Part shown: positions 1-7,420 of the stretch, in pieces
Layout of the letters: every line of letters starts with the position of its first letter
Numbering within the stretch: position 1 is the first letter of the stretch
DNA from: Nesterenkonia alkaliphila
GTDB lineage: Bacteria; Actinomycetota; Actinomycetes; Actinomycetales; Micrococcaceae
Direction: 5' to 3'
Length of the DNA: 64,000 bases
Assembly (NCBI RefSeq): GCF_009758175.1
Contig: NZ_WRPM01000068.1
Span: 32,311 to 96,310, forward strand
Position numbers and translations under genes: made by a program
Notes under the pieces: model-generated
The model's database searches: none
Seen by the model: only the letters and a program-made list of their open reading frames with translations
What the model was told of the DNA's origin: nothing

Positions 1-2
1 GT

Positions 3-107
3 ACTCAATATGCCCAGCTTATGTACAGGCTCAGAGCGGCGGAGCAGAGGGCGGTCGCCGCCGAAGTCACCTGGATTCAGCAGTGCCTGAAGGTCAGCAG
101 TTTCTGA
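3..107 (+). CDS. possible 3' end of an upstream gene (partial)
   Basis: An open frame enters from the left edge and stops at 105-107. It encodes about 34 residues that look like an amphipathic helix rich in Ala, Arg and Glu, with mostly G or C at third codon positions, as in a real gene of this genome. It would end convergently, overlapping the 3' end of the small peptide gene by 14 bases. No family can be named from so little. It could also be chance, because GC-rich DNA often stays open. Confidence 0.3.
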   Translation, partial: TQYAQLMYRLRAAEQRAVAAEVTWIQQCLKVSSF

Positions 108-288
108 AGAACCGGTCGAAGACATAGCAGAAGGAGTCCTGGACCAGCTGCGGCTGCACTGTCGAGTCAACGGAATGTACGCGCTGCTGTGTGTCGGCAG
201 CGGACTGAGCCATTGCCGGACCGGAGATGCCGGCGGCCAGGACCACCGCGGCCGCGGTGCTTACTACCAAACGCTGGATCTTCTTCAT
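94..288 (-). CDS. small secreted peptide with C-terminal two-cysteine loop
   Basis: A 64-residue protein (65 if the preceding ATG at 291 is used). AAGGAG lies 6 nt from the second ATG and only 3 nt from the first, so I take 288. The N-terminus is a classic signal peptide: MKK, a hydrophobic Val/Ala core, then AMA before the predicted cut. The mature product would be about 37 residues starting with Gln. Only two cysteines are present, both at the far C-terminus: one 11 residues from the end and one as the last residue. They frame an aromatic, arginine-containing loop (CYVFDRFFRNC) that could close as a disulfide ring. The gene is monocistronic and divergent from a response regulator. I do not recognise a family; signalling peptide, toxin or small cell-surface factor are all possible. 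Confidence 0.7.
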   Translation of the reverse strand: MKKIQRLVVSTAAAVVLAAGISGPAMAQSAADTQQRVHSVDSTVQPQLVQDSFCYVFDRFFRNC

Positions 289-302
289 CATGATCTCCTT
301 AG

Positions 303-396
303 AGTGTTTGACACTTGTCTGATGTTCTGCTGAACGCTTCTGCGAACATCTTCAGTCTTCCGATGGCCCGCCACTGTCCTCAACGGACCAAGGTCC
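303..396. promoter_or_regulatory. divergent regulatory region with two short palindromes
   Basis: The gap between the secreted peptide and the response regulator (289-460) holds two exact inverted repeats. AGTGT-TTG-ACACT at 303-315 ends 11 nt from the peptide's Shine-Dalgarno. GGACC-AA-GGTCC is at 385-396. A weaker pair, GACTTT/AAAGTC, is at 409-430. They could be binding sites for the neighbouring regulator or another dimeric factor. No clear -35/-10 pair was recognised. Confidence 0.35.
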
Positions 397-460
397 ATTC
401 CTGATCTGGACTTTCGTCTAGCCAAAAGTCTCTGGTCGGCTGCTGTGTGGAGTGTCTACG

Positions 461-1198
461 ATGAGACGCATGAGTTCAGAACTGCCCCATGCCTCCAGCG
501 CCGATCACCGCGTCCGGATTGTGGTTGCTGATGATCAGCCGCTGATGCGCCGGGCGATCGCCGACCTGGTGCAGGATGAACCGACCCTGGAGCTGGTGGG
601 CGAGGCGGCCAATGGCCAGGAGGCCGTCCAACTGGCGCAGAGTGCGCAGGCTGATCTTGTGCTGATGGACCTGGATATGCCGGTGATGTCCGGGGTGGAC
701 GCCATTGCTGCACTGACCGCGGCCACGGATATCAGGACTATGGCGCTGACCACCTTCTCCTCCATGGACTGGGTGCTGGCGGCGTTGCGGGCTGGGGCGT
801 CGGGGTACTTGGTCAAGGACTCGGCCCCGGACATGATTCTCCAGGCGGTCCAGCAGGTTATGGAGGACACTATGGTCCTCTCCCCTTCTGTGGTCTCTCT
901 GCTGAGCAAGCAGGTTCTGGAGATGCCGGACCGGGCGGTGCGCACCAGCGAGGAGGAGGCGCCTCAGCTGACCGAGCGCGAGCAGCAGGTGCTCGACCTG
1001 CTGGCCGGCGGGCTGAGCAACCGGGAGATCGCCCAGGAGCTATTTCTCTCTGAAGGCTCGGTCAAGCTGCATATGGGCAAGGCCTGCGATAAGCTCGGCG
1101 CCCGCGATCGAGTCCAGCTGCTGGTCCGTGCTGTGGAGCTGGGCCTGGTGCGCCCGGCTCTGATGAAGCCGGAGACCGCCCTGGACCGCTACCGCTGA
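461..1198 (+). CDS. NarL/LuxR-family response regulator
   Basis: A two-component response regulator of about 245 residues. The N-terminal receiver domain carries the acidic pair (ADDQP, near 24-25), the phospho-acceptor Asp in LMDLDMP (near 70) and the conserved Lys in LVKDSAP. The C-terminal LuxR-type helix-turn-helix starts at LTEREQQVLDLLAGG and continues through SNREIAQELFLSEGSVKLHM, so it should bind DNA when phosphorylated. No histidine kinase gene is adjacent in the window, so it is orphan here, although one could lie left of the edge. A GTG at 452 is in frame, but GGAG at 449-452 sits 8 nt before the ATG at 461, which I prefer. It diverges from the secreted peptide gene, which is a natural candidate target. 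Confidence 0.9.
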   Translation: MRRMSSELPHASSADHRVRIVVADDQPLMRRAIADLVQDEPTLELVGEAANGQEAVQLAQSAQADLVLMDLDMPVMSGVDAIAALTAATDIRTMALTTFSSMDWVLAALRAGASGYLVKDSAPDMILQAVQQVMEDTMVLSPSVVSLLSKQVLEMPDRAVRTSEEEAPQLTEREQQVLDLLAGGLSNREIAQELFLSEGSVKLHMGKACDKLGARDRVQLLVRAVELGLVRPALMKPETALDRYR

Positions 1199-1221
1199 TA
1201 GGGCCCCGGAGAGGTTCCGCT

Positions 1222-1227
1222 TAGGAT
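1222..1227 (+). promoter_or_regulatory. -10 box of a leaderless transcript (HAD gene)
   Basis: TAGGAT ends exactly 7 nt before the ATG at 1235, and no Shine-Dalgarno sits at normal distance. Initiation 7 nt below a TANNNT box would place +1 on the A of the ATG. No recognisable -35 is present, which is common for actinobacterial promoters. Confidence 0.5.
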
Positions 1228-1234
1228 GGTGCCC

Positions 1235-2047
1235 ATGAGCGGTGAGGCGAACATTGAGTGCTGGCTGACCGATATGGACGGGGTGCTGGTGCGCGAGCAT
1301 GAGGCGCTCCCCGGCGCGGCAGAGCTGCTGGAACAGTGGCGGCGCAGGGACTTGCCCTATCTGGTGCTCACCAATAACTCCATTTTCACGGCCCGTGATC
1401 TCTCTGCCCGGCTGCGCCATTCCGGGCTGGTGGTCCCGGAGGACCGGATCTGGACCTCGGCCCTGGCCACTGCCACTTTCCTGGCCCAGCAGGTGGACAC
1501 TGCGCACGGCAGCGGCAGCGCCTATGTGGTGGGCGAAGCCGGCCTGACCACCGCCCTGCATGAGGCCGGGTTCATCATGACCGAGACCGATCCTGACTAC
1601 GTGGTGGTGGGCGAGACCCGCAACTACAGCTTCGAGGCAATCACCAAGGCGGTCAGGCTGATCAGCAACGGCGCGCGGTTCATTGTGACCAATCCGGATG
1701 CCACCGGGCCCAGCCCCGAGGGCATGCTGCCGGCCACCGGGGCAATCGCCGCGCTGATCTCCAAGGCCACCGGCTCAGACCCCTATGTGGTGGGTAAGCC
1801 GAACCCGATGATGTTCCGCTCCGCCCTGAACCATCTGGGCGCACATTCGATGCAGACCGCCATGATCGGTGACCGGATGGACACTGACATTGTGGCCGGC
1901 ATGGAGGCCGGTATGCACACCATCCTGGTGATGTCCGGGGTCTCCTCGCAGTCCAGCATCGCTCAGTACCCCTTCCGCCCCAATCAGATCATCGACGGGG
2001 TCTATGAGTTGGTCGAGGACTTCGACAACGAGGCCGCGAGCGACTGA
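1235..2047 (+). CDS. HAD-IIA family phosphatase (NagD-like)
   Basis: A 270-residue haloacid-dehalogenase-type hydrolase of the NagD/p-nitrophenylphosphatase branch. Motif I is DMDGVLV (residues 11-17) with the nucleophilic and acid/base aspartates. Motif II is the Thr of VLTNNS, followed by a C2-type cap. The motif III Lys is in VVGKPNP, and motif IV is IGDRMDTDI, giving the Mg-binding acids. The family dephosphorylates small phosphorylated metabolites such as nucleotides, sugars or phosphoglycolate; the substrate cannot be read here. An ATG at 1226 is in frame, but the promoter geometry favours 1235. It is cytoplasmic (no signal peptide), 36 bp after the response regulator, and convergent with the dehydrogenase gene. 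Confidence 0.88.
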   Translation: MSGEANIECWLTDMDGVLVREHEALPGAAELLEQWRRRDLPYLVLTNNSIFTARDLSARLRHSGLVVPEDRIWTSALATATFLAQQVDTAHGSGSAYVVGEAGLTTALHEAGFIMTETDPDYVVVGETRNYSFEAITKAVRLISNGARFIVTNPDATGPSPEGMLPATGAIAALISKATGSDPYVVGKPNPMMFRSALNHLGAHSMQTAMIGDRMDTDIVAGMEAGMHTILVMSGVSSQSSIAQYPFRPNQIIDGVYELVEDFDNEAASD

Positions 2048-2066
2048 GCCGAATGAAGGCCTGCGG

Positions 2067-5012
2067 TTACGCAGGGTCCTCCGCGGCGATTGAGCCAGGG
2101 CGGGCCTGCGCCAGCAATTCGGCTAGGTGGAGGGCTTCGACCCCGGCGAGGTCGTCGAGCTGGACCTTGCAGCTCATGCCATCGGCCAGCACCACCCGCC
2201 TTGCGGCGTCGGTGCGTCCACGCTCACTCTGGGCACGCACTGCCGGCAGCAGATAGGTTTCGGCCACCGCCACGGAGACCTCGTAGTGCCCCTTCTCCAC
2301 ACCGAAGTTCCCGGCCAGCCCGCAGCAGCCGGCGACCTTGGTGACGGTGGCCCCGGCCATCTCCAACAGGGCCTGGTCCACCTCCCAGCCGATGATCGAG
2401 GCCTGGTGGCAGTGCGGCTGGGCCACTACGTCGGTGCCGGTGAGGTCCGGCAGCTGGATCCGGCCCTCATCCACCAGCCGGTTGACCAGTTCGGCGAAGC
2501 TCAGCACACCATCGGCCACGGTCTTGGCTTCCTCTCTGGCGGAGAGCTCCACGGCATCGGAACGCAGGGTGGCCAGGCAGCTGGGCTCCAGGCCGATCAC
2601 CGGCACTCCGGAGGCCACCACCGGCTCCAGCACTGTGATGGCCTGATCGATCCGCGCCTTGGCCGCATCCAGCTGGCCGGTGGTGATCCAGGGCAGCCCG
2701 CAGCAGCCCTGCTTCTGGATGATCCGCGCCTCCAAGCCCTGATTGCGCAGGAACTCGATGGCGGCCAGGCCCGACTGGGGGAAGAAGTGGTTGGTGAAGG
2801 AGTCAGCCCAGACCCAGACATCGGGCTGAGACGACGACGCCGCCCCGGCTGCTTGACTGCCCAGGAGGTTCTTGGCTGCCCTGCGCAGGGTCTTGGCCGC
2901 AAACCTCGGCACGCTGCGGCGCTGGTCGATCCCTGCTGACCATTTGGCCACAACCGCCAGTGGCGCGAGCTTCATGCTGAGATTGGCCAGCGGAGCCACC
3001 GGTGAGGCCAGTTTGGCCCAGAAGGGCAGCCGGCCCAGGATGTAGTGGCTGCGCGGGCGCAGCTTCTTCTTGGGCTTACCCTGTGCATCTCGGTCATAGG
3101 TCTGGTGCAGGGCCTCGGCCTTATAGGTGGCCATATCCACTCCGGCCGGGCAGTCGGAGGCGCAGCCCTTGCAGGCCAGGCAGAGGTCGAGGGCCTCGTG
3201 GACGGCAGGGTCAGCGAGCCCTTTGACCAGCGTGCCGTCCATAGCCTCCTGGAGGATCCTGCCGCGGCCTCGGGTAGAGTCCTTCTCCTGCATGGTGGCC
3301 AAATAGCTGGGGCACATCACCCCGTTGGTCTTGGGCGCCACGCAGCGGCCGACTCCGGAGCAGCGGTGGACTGCGGCGCCGAAGTCGCCTGCGTCATGCG
3401 GCAGCAGCATGCCCGGCCAGGGAAGGTCCTGCTTGGGCTGGGTGGGTTTGATGTTCTCGGTGTGCGGCACTGGACCGGAGCCGTCGGGTGCGGTGATGAT
3501 GCCCGGGTTGAGAAGGTTCTCCGGGTCACAGATGGCCTTGGCCTGGGCGAACAGCGCCAGTGAGGTTTCGCTGTACATGGTGGGCAGCAGCTCAGAGCGC
3601 ACCCGGCCGTCGCCGTGCTCACCGGAGAGCGAGCCGCCGTAGCGTGCCAGCCCTGCCGCGCAGGCGGCCATGAACTCGCGGAAGACACCGGTGCTGGCGG
3701 AATCCCCGTGCTGGAAGGGAAAGTCGATGCGGCAGTGGATGCAGCCGTCTCCGAAGTGCCCATAGGGGTAGCCCTGCAGGCCGTAGTCCTTCATCAGGGA
3801 CTCGAATTCGCGCATCCAGGCGCCCAGGTGCTCCGGGGGCACGGCGGCATCCTCCCATCCCGAGTGTGCGGGGGTGGGGAGGCTGATCCCAGCCAGGCCC
3901 GCCCCGTCCTCGCGGATCTTCCACAGTGCTGCAGCCTCTGCGGGGTCCTCGATCATCCGCTCGCCCACCGCTTCAGAGGCGGCTTTGACCGCTGCCAGGG
4001 TGTCAAGGGCGGCCTCACCAGCAGTCTCCACGAACAGCCAGGACTCCCCCTTGGGGAGCACGGGAACCCGCTTACCGGCCCCGCGGACCAGGGCCACCAG
4101 CCGGGAGTCCATGCCCTCGCAGGCGATCAGCCGGCCGGCACCGGCCCTGAGGATATGCGGGACAGCGTCGGCGGCCTCGGCCACATTGGGAAAGCCCAGC
4201 ACCATGAGCCGGCGGCCGGGCTCGTCCTGAACCAGGTTGACCGTAGCCTGCAGCACTGTCCCCAGAGTGCCCTCGGTGCCGGCGATGAACTTTTCGATGC
4301 GCCCGCGGTTCTCCGGGAGCAGATGTTCGAGGCTGTAGCCGGAGATCTGCCGGCCGAACTGGCCGAAGCTGGTGCGGATATGCGCCAGGTTCTGTGCGGC
4401 CAGCTCCAGCAGCTGCCTAGCAGTCTCCCCGGAGGCGGCTCCGGCGCGGGCGTCGAATCGGCCGGTCTCCCCGTTGCCGAACAGCACGGTGGCCGCCTCG
4501 ATATTGTCCGAGGTGCGGCCGTAGCCCAGGGCTCGGGAACCGCAGGCGTTGTTGCCGATCATTCCCCCGATGGTGCACCGGGAGTGGGTGGAGGGGTCGG
4601 GGCCAAAGCGCAGTCCGTACGGGGCTGCGGCACGCTGCAGGTCAGCGTGGATGACTCCGGGCTGGACCGTAGCGGTGCGCGCCTCGGGGTCAATTTCGAT
4701 GATCTGTCTGAGGTCGCGGGTATCCACCACGATGCCCTCGCCCACGGCGTTGCCGGCGATGGAGGTCCCGGCCCCGCGGATGGTCAGCGGCACCCCCAGT
4801 TCCCGGGATGTCTGGTGGGCGGCGAGCAGCTCCTCAGTAAGTGCCGGCCTGGCGACCACTTGCGGCACCACCCGGTAGAGACTGGCATCTGCGGAGTAGA
4901 TGCCTCGGGCCAGGGCGGAGTCGTCCACTCCGGAGACTCCGGCCCGGCGCAGCGCAGCGGCGATGTCAGCGGTACCCTCAGCGGCGTGGTGCAGCTCGGC
5001 GGTAGTGGTCAC
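2067..5012 (-). CDS. fused FAD-linked oxidase / Fe-S dehydrogenase (D-lactate or 2-hydroxyacid type)
   Basis: A 981-residue fusion. The N-terminal half (about 40-520) is a PCMH-type FAD domain followed by an FAD-oxidase C-terminal domain, as in GlcD and D-lactate dehydrogenase. The C-terminal half resembles GlpC/GlcF: cysteine clusters near 554 (CSGVGRCV) and 614 (CLACKGCASDCP) should bind two [4Fe-4S] clusters. Two CCG domains follow (GCCGLPW near 770, GCCGLAGNFG near 897). Such fusions oxidise D-lactate or other 2-hydroxyacids and pass electrons to the quinone pool. The start is GTG, with GGAGGG 9 nt upstream. An ATTGT-N2-ACAAT palindrome just above the Shine-Dalgarno suggests repression by a GntR-like regulator. 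The gene is monocistronic and convergent with the HAD gene. Confidence 0.88.
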   Translation of the reverse strand: MTTTAELHHAAEGTADIAAALRRAGVSGVDDSALARGIYSADASLYRVVPQVVARPALTEELLAAHQTSRELGVPLTIRGAGTSIAGNAVGEGIVVDTRDLRQIIEIDPEARTATVQPGVIHADLQRAAAPYGLRFGPDPSTHSRCTIGGMIGNNACGSRALGYGRTSDNIEAATVLFGNGETGRFDARAGAASGETARQLLELAAQNLAHIRTSFGQFGRQISGYSLEHLLPENRGRIEKFIAGTEGTLGTVLQATVNLVQDEPGRRLMVLGFPNVAEAADAVPHILRAGAGRLIACEGMDSRLVALVRGAGKRVPVLPKGESWLFVETAGEAALDTLAAVKAASEAVGERMIEDPAEAAALWKIREDGAGLAGISLPTPAHSGWEDAAVPPEHLGAWMREFESLMKDYGLQGYPYGHFGDGCIHCRIDFPFQHGDSASTGVFREFMAACAAGLARYGGSLSGEHGDGRVRSELLPTMYSETSLALFAQAKAICDPENLLNPGIITAPDGSGPVPHTENIKPTQPKQDLPWPGMLLPHDAGDFGAAVHRCSGVGRCVAPKTNGVMCPSYLATMQEKDSTRGRGRILQEAMDGTLVKGLADPAVHEALDLCLACKGCASDCPAGVDMATYKAEALHQTYDRDAQGKPKKKLRPRSHYILGRLPFWAKLASPVAPLANLSMKLAPLAVVAKWSAGIDQRRSVPRFAAKTLRRAAKNLLGSQAAGAASSSQPDVWVWADSFTNHFFPQSGLAAIEFLRNQGLEARIIQKQGCCGLPWITTGQLDAAKARIDQAITVLEPVVASGVPVIGLEPSCLATLRSDAVELSAREEAKTVADGVLSFAELVNRLVDEGRIQLPDLTGTDVVAQPHCHQASIIGWEVDQALLEMAGATVTKVAGCCGLAGNFGVEKGHYEVSVAVAETYLLPAVRAQSERGRTDAARRVVLADGMSCKVQLDDLAGVEALHLAELLAQARPGSIAAEDPA

Positions 5013-5029
5013 GCTGGACAGCCCTCCGT

Positions 5030-5041
5030 ATTGTCAACAAT
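5030..5041. promoter_or_regulatory. operator-like palindrome before the dehydrogenase
   Basis: A perfect 5-2-5 inverted repeat (ATTGT-CA-ACAAT on +) ends 18 nt from the GTG start and about 4 nt from the Shine-Dalgarno. GntR/FCD regulators of lactate and glycolate genes bind palindromes of this general kind, so a repressor site overlapping the transcription start is likely. The regulator is not in the window. Confidence 0.5.
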
Positions 5042-5111
5042 CTGCAATCCTCTCGCTCTCAGCCTAACGGGCAGAGCTCACCCCGGTAAATCTCTGAGCA
5101 GGAAGGCCACG

Positions 5112-6665
5112 TCAGTCCTGGTGGGGAAACACCGCCTTGAGGGCGCCCAGCACACCGCGGGATTTGGTGACAATCTCCTGCCATTCCGCCTCCGGGTCCG
5201 AGTCTGCGGTGATCGCTCCGCCGAGCCCCAGATGAAAGTCCCAGGCCGGAGCTTCTCCGCCAAACCTCTTCCCCTCCGTCATACCCAGCGAATGTTGCGT
5301 CTGAGGCCGATCTTCGGCCGATTCTGCAACAAGCCCTGGGAGTGCAGGCGGGGCGGATGACGCCGGGAGTGCGGCTGGGACGGGTGCGCCCGGCGAGGGA
5401 ACCTCAGTCAGCACAGCGGTGCGGATCAGCACCGCCAGATCACAGGCGCCGGTGCTGGAGAACCAGCCGGCCGCTCCTGAGTAGGCGCCGCGGGGCCCTG
5501 TCTCAAGGCGGCGCAGGATCTCCATCGTGGAGATCTTCGGTGCCCCGGTCATGGAGCCCGGCGGGAAGGCGTCAGCGAGCGCCCGGGCCCGCGAGACCCG
5601 GGGCGGAAGCTGGGCACTGATCGTGGAGACGAGCTGGTGCACTGTGGGGTAGCTCTCCACTGCGCAGAGCCGCTCAGTCCGCAGGCTGCCGGGCACTGCA
5701 TGGATGGAGAGGTCATTGCGCACCAGATCAGCGATCATCACATTCTCCGCCCGGTCCTTGGGGTGGCGGTACAGATCAGCCAGCTGGGCGGCGTCGGTCT
5801 CGGGCGTGCTGCCCCGGGGCCTGGTGCCCTTGATCGGTTCGGAGCGGATGGTGCCGGCTGCGCTGATCGAGGCGAACCGCTCCGGGGAGGTGGAGAGGAT
5901 GGCCTCTGCAGGCGAAGCCGGACGCGGAGGGAACTCGATGAACTGGGTGAAGGGCGCGCGGTTATGCTGCCTCAGCCGCAGGTAGACCTCCCAGGGGCAC
6001 CCGCGGAGCCGGCCACTGACTGCGGTCGTGAGGCAGACCTCATAGGAGTTCCCCTCATAGATCTGCCGCTGGGCCTGCCGAACCTTGGACAGATAGGCGC
6101 CGCGGGCATCGCGGAGGCTGAACTGCTCCAGGCGCGGGACCGGCCTGCCGGGCGCATCGGAGACGAGCGCCGGGGCAGGGCGCAGCGCCTCGACGGCGGC
6201 ACGCACCCGCTCCACCCAATCCAGCCCCTCCGCCTGCGGATCCCCGGCCAGCCATTGGACATCTGCTGTGTGGGAGTGATGGTCGATCACCACGGCGTGG
6301 GTGGCGCGGAAGAGCCGGGCCTGTTCCTCGTAGCCGATCCAGCCCACCCAGCCCAGCTGGAAGGCCGGCTGGCTCTGCTCGGTTCCCGGGGGCACCTGGG
6401 GCGGCGCTGCGGCGTCGTACTTCCAGTTTTCGGCGAGCCAGCCGAAGGCGTCCTGAGCCAGATCTGCGGTGTGGGCATAGCGGCCCAGGGAGAAGGCCAG
6501 AATGCTGTAGCGGCTCCGGTGCGGTGCCGGGGAGCGGGCATGGTCACTGCTGTCCAGGAACGCCATAGGCACCTGTCCCAGCTGCTGCCTCAGGCTGCCG
6601 AAGAGCTCAGCGGCCGCATCCTCGGCTGCCGAGAAGGGCAGAGTGGCGCGGGCAGCGGCAGGCAT
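5112..6665 (-). CDS. pabB: aminodeoxychorismate synthase component I
   Basis: A 517-residue chorismate-binding enzyme that, with a glutamine amidotransferase (PabA, not in this window), makes 4-amino-4-deoxychorismate for folate. The motif PIKGTRPRG carries the Lys typical of PabB, whereas anthranilate synthase has Ala there. The conserved blocks YEGNSYEVCLTT, ENVMIADLVRNDLS and PPGSMTGAPK are present. About 57 residues (420-476), rich in Pro and Ala, interrupt the conserved C-terminus between AVL and FHLGLGGAITADSDPEAEWQE. The reading frame stays open across it, and the inserted DNA contains a hairpin (5293-5331). The ATG at 6674 is in frame, but TAGGAT-N7-ATG points to a leaderless start at 6665. 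It diverges from tetR. The PabC-like partner is at 12750. Confidence 0.88.
   Translation of the reverse strand: MPAAARATLPFSAAEDAAAELFGSLRQQLGQVPMAFLDSSDHARSPAPHRSRYSILAFSLGRYAHTADLAQDAFGWLAENWKYDAAAPPQVPPGTEQSQPAFQLGWVGWIGYEEQARLFRATHAVVIDHHSHTADVQWLAGDPQAEGLDWVERVRAAVEALRPAPALVSDAPGRPVPRLEQFSLRDARGAYLSKVRQAQRQIYEGNSYEVCLTTAVSGRLRGCPWEVYLRLRQHNRAPFTQFIEFPPRPASPAEAILSTSPERFASISAAGTIRSEPIKGTRPRGSTPETDAAQLADLYRHPKDRAENVMIADLVRNDLSIHAVPGSLRTERLCAVESYPTVHQLVSTISAQLPPRVSRARALADAFPPGSMTGAPKISTMEILRRLETGPRGAYSGAAGWFSSTGACDLAVLIRTAVLTEVPSPGAPVPAALPASSAPPALPGLVAESAEDRPQTQHSLGMTEGKRFGGEAPAWDFHLGLGGAITADSDPEAEWQEIVTKSRGVLGALKAVFPHQD
5293..5331. repeat. palindromic element inside the pabB insertion
   Basis: TGTTGC (5293-5298) pairs with GCAACA (5326-5331), and GGCCGA (5305-5310) pairs with TCGGCC (5314-5319) across a 3-nt loop. 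Six-nt internal loops separate the two stems. It corresponds to about residues 445-458, within the Pro/Ala-rich insertion of PabB. This looks like a mobile or repeat-derived palindrome carried in frame, though a single copy cannot prove it. Confidence 0.4.
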
Positions 6666-6672
6666 GGGCACC

Positions 6673-6700
6673 ATCCTATGGTTCGGCACCGGTCTACGAT
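6673..6700. promoter_or_regulatory. overlapping divergent leaderless promoters of pabB and tetR
   Basis: On the minus strand TAGGAT (6678-6673) is 7 nt from the pabB ATG. On the plus strand TACGAT (6695-6700) is 7 nt from the tetR ATG. With a 17-bp spacer, each promoter's -35 position falls on the other's -10 box, so the two should exclude each other. The start codons are only 42 bp apart. Confidence 0.5.
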
Positions 6701-6707
6701 GGAGACC

Positions 6708-7316
6708 ATGGCAGGGCATAGGGATGATGAGAGGCACCGGGGGCGCCCGCGCAGTGAAGAGGCCCACCAAGCCGTGCTGGATGCGGTGGCCACACTCTTG
6801 GACCAGCGAGGGCACACCTATGAGGAGCTCACCGTGGAACGGATCGCCGCCGAGGCCGGGGTGGGCAAGCAGACCATCTACCGCTGGTGGAGGAACAAGG
6901 CCGCCGTGGTGCTGGAGGCGCTGCTGACGGGTCGGCTGAAACTGACCTCGGAGCCGGTGCCCAATACCGGAGATCTGCGTGCGGATCTGATGACCTGGTT
7001 GGACTGCGAGCTGGAGCAGGCGAATATGAACGACACCCTGGTGATGGCCCGCAGCCTGATGGGCGCGCTGGTCACCAGCGGGGAGGAGACCCGGAGTCTG
7101 TTCGCCGGGCGCTCGGTGTGGGATGACATGGAGCTGACCCAGCGTATCCGCGCTGAGGCGGAGGCAGGCGGGCTGCATCCAGACACTGACCCTACTGCGG
7201 TGGCCTCCGCCATTATGGATCCCTTCATCATTCAGCTGCTCACTGCCGGTCACCCCAGCCGGGAGTGGATGGAGGCGCAGGTCGATATTGTGCTCCACGG
7301 CGCTCTGCCCCGCTGA
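6708..7316 (+). CDS. TetR-family transcriptional regulator
   Basis: A 202-residue one-component regulator. The N-terminal TetR helix-turn-helix runs from about 10 to 60: GRPRSEEAHQAVLDAV, then VERIAAEAGVGKQTIYRWW, whose last helix is a textbook TetR recognition helix. The remaining helical domain would bind a ligand and form the dimer; it resembles the TetR_C group with LMGALVTSGE and a C-terminal HPSREWMEAQVDIVLHGAL. In-frame ATGs exist upstream (6699), but TACGAT-N7-ATG favours 6708. It is followed after 104 bp by an MMPL exporter on the same strand, the usual arrangement for a repressor of an efflux pump. pabB diverges from it. Confidence 0.88.
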   Translation: MAGHRDDERHRGRPRSEEAHQAVLDAVATLLDQRGHTYEELTVERIAAEAGVGKQTIYRWWRNKAAVVLEALLTGRLKLTSEPVPNTGDLRADLMTWLDCELEQANMNDTLVMARSLMGALVTSGEETRSLFAGRSVWDDMELTQRIRAEAEAGGLHPDTDPTAVASAIMDPFIIQLLTAGHPSREWMEAQVDIVLHGALPR

Positions 7317-7420
7317 TGTGACGTTGCTCTCAAACCTCAGTGAGCTAATTCCGAGACGTGGCGTTCCATATATGATGTCAGGAGACCCCCGCCCTACGGA
7401 CTTCTGAGGACTGCCTCCCC

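Noticed and set aside
3615..5360. 581-codon open frame on the plus strand
   Set aside because: It is antisense to the FAD/Fe-S dehydrogenase, whose motifs are certain. The frame stays open only because third positions are GC-rich; composition is Gly/Val/Ser/His-rich with no domain.
5637..6707. upstream extension of the tetR frame
   Set aside because: It runs antisense through pabB. The TetR domain begins just after 6708, and promoter geometry supports that start.
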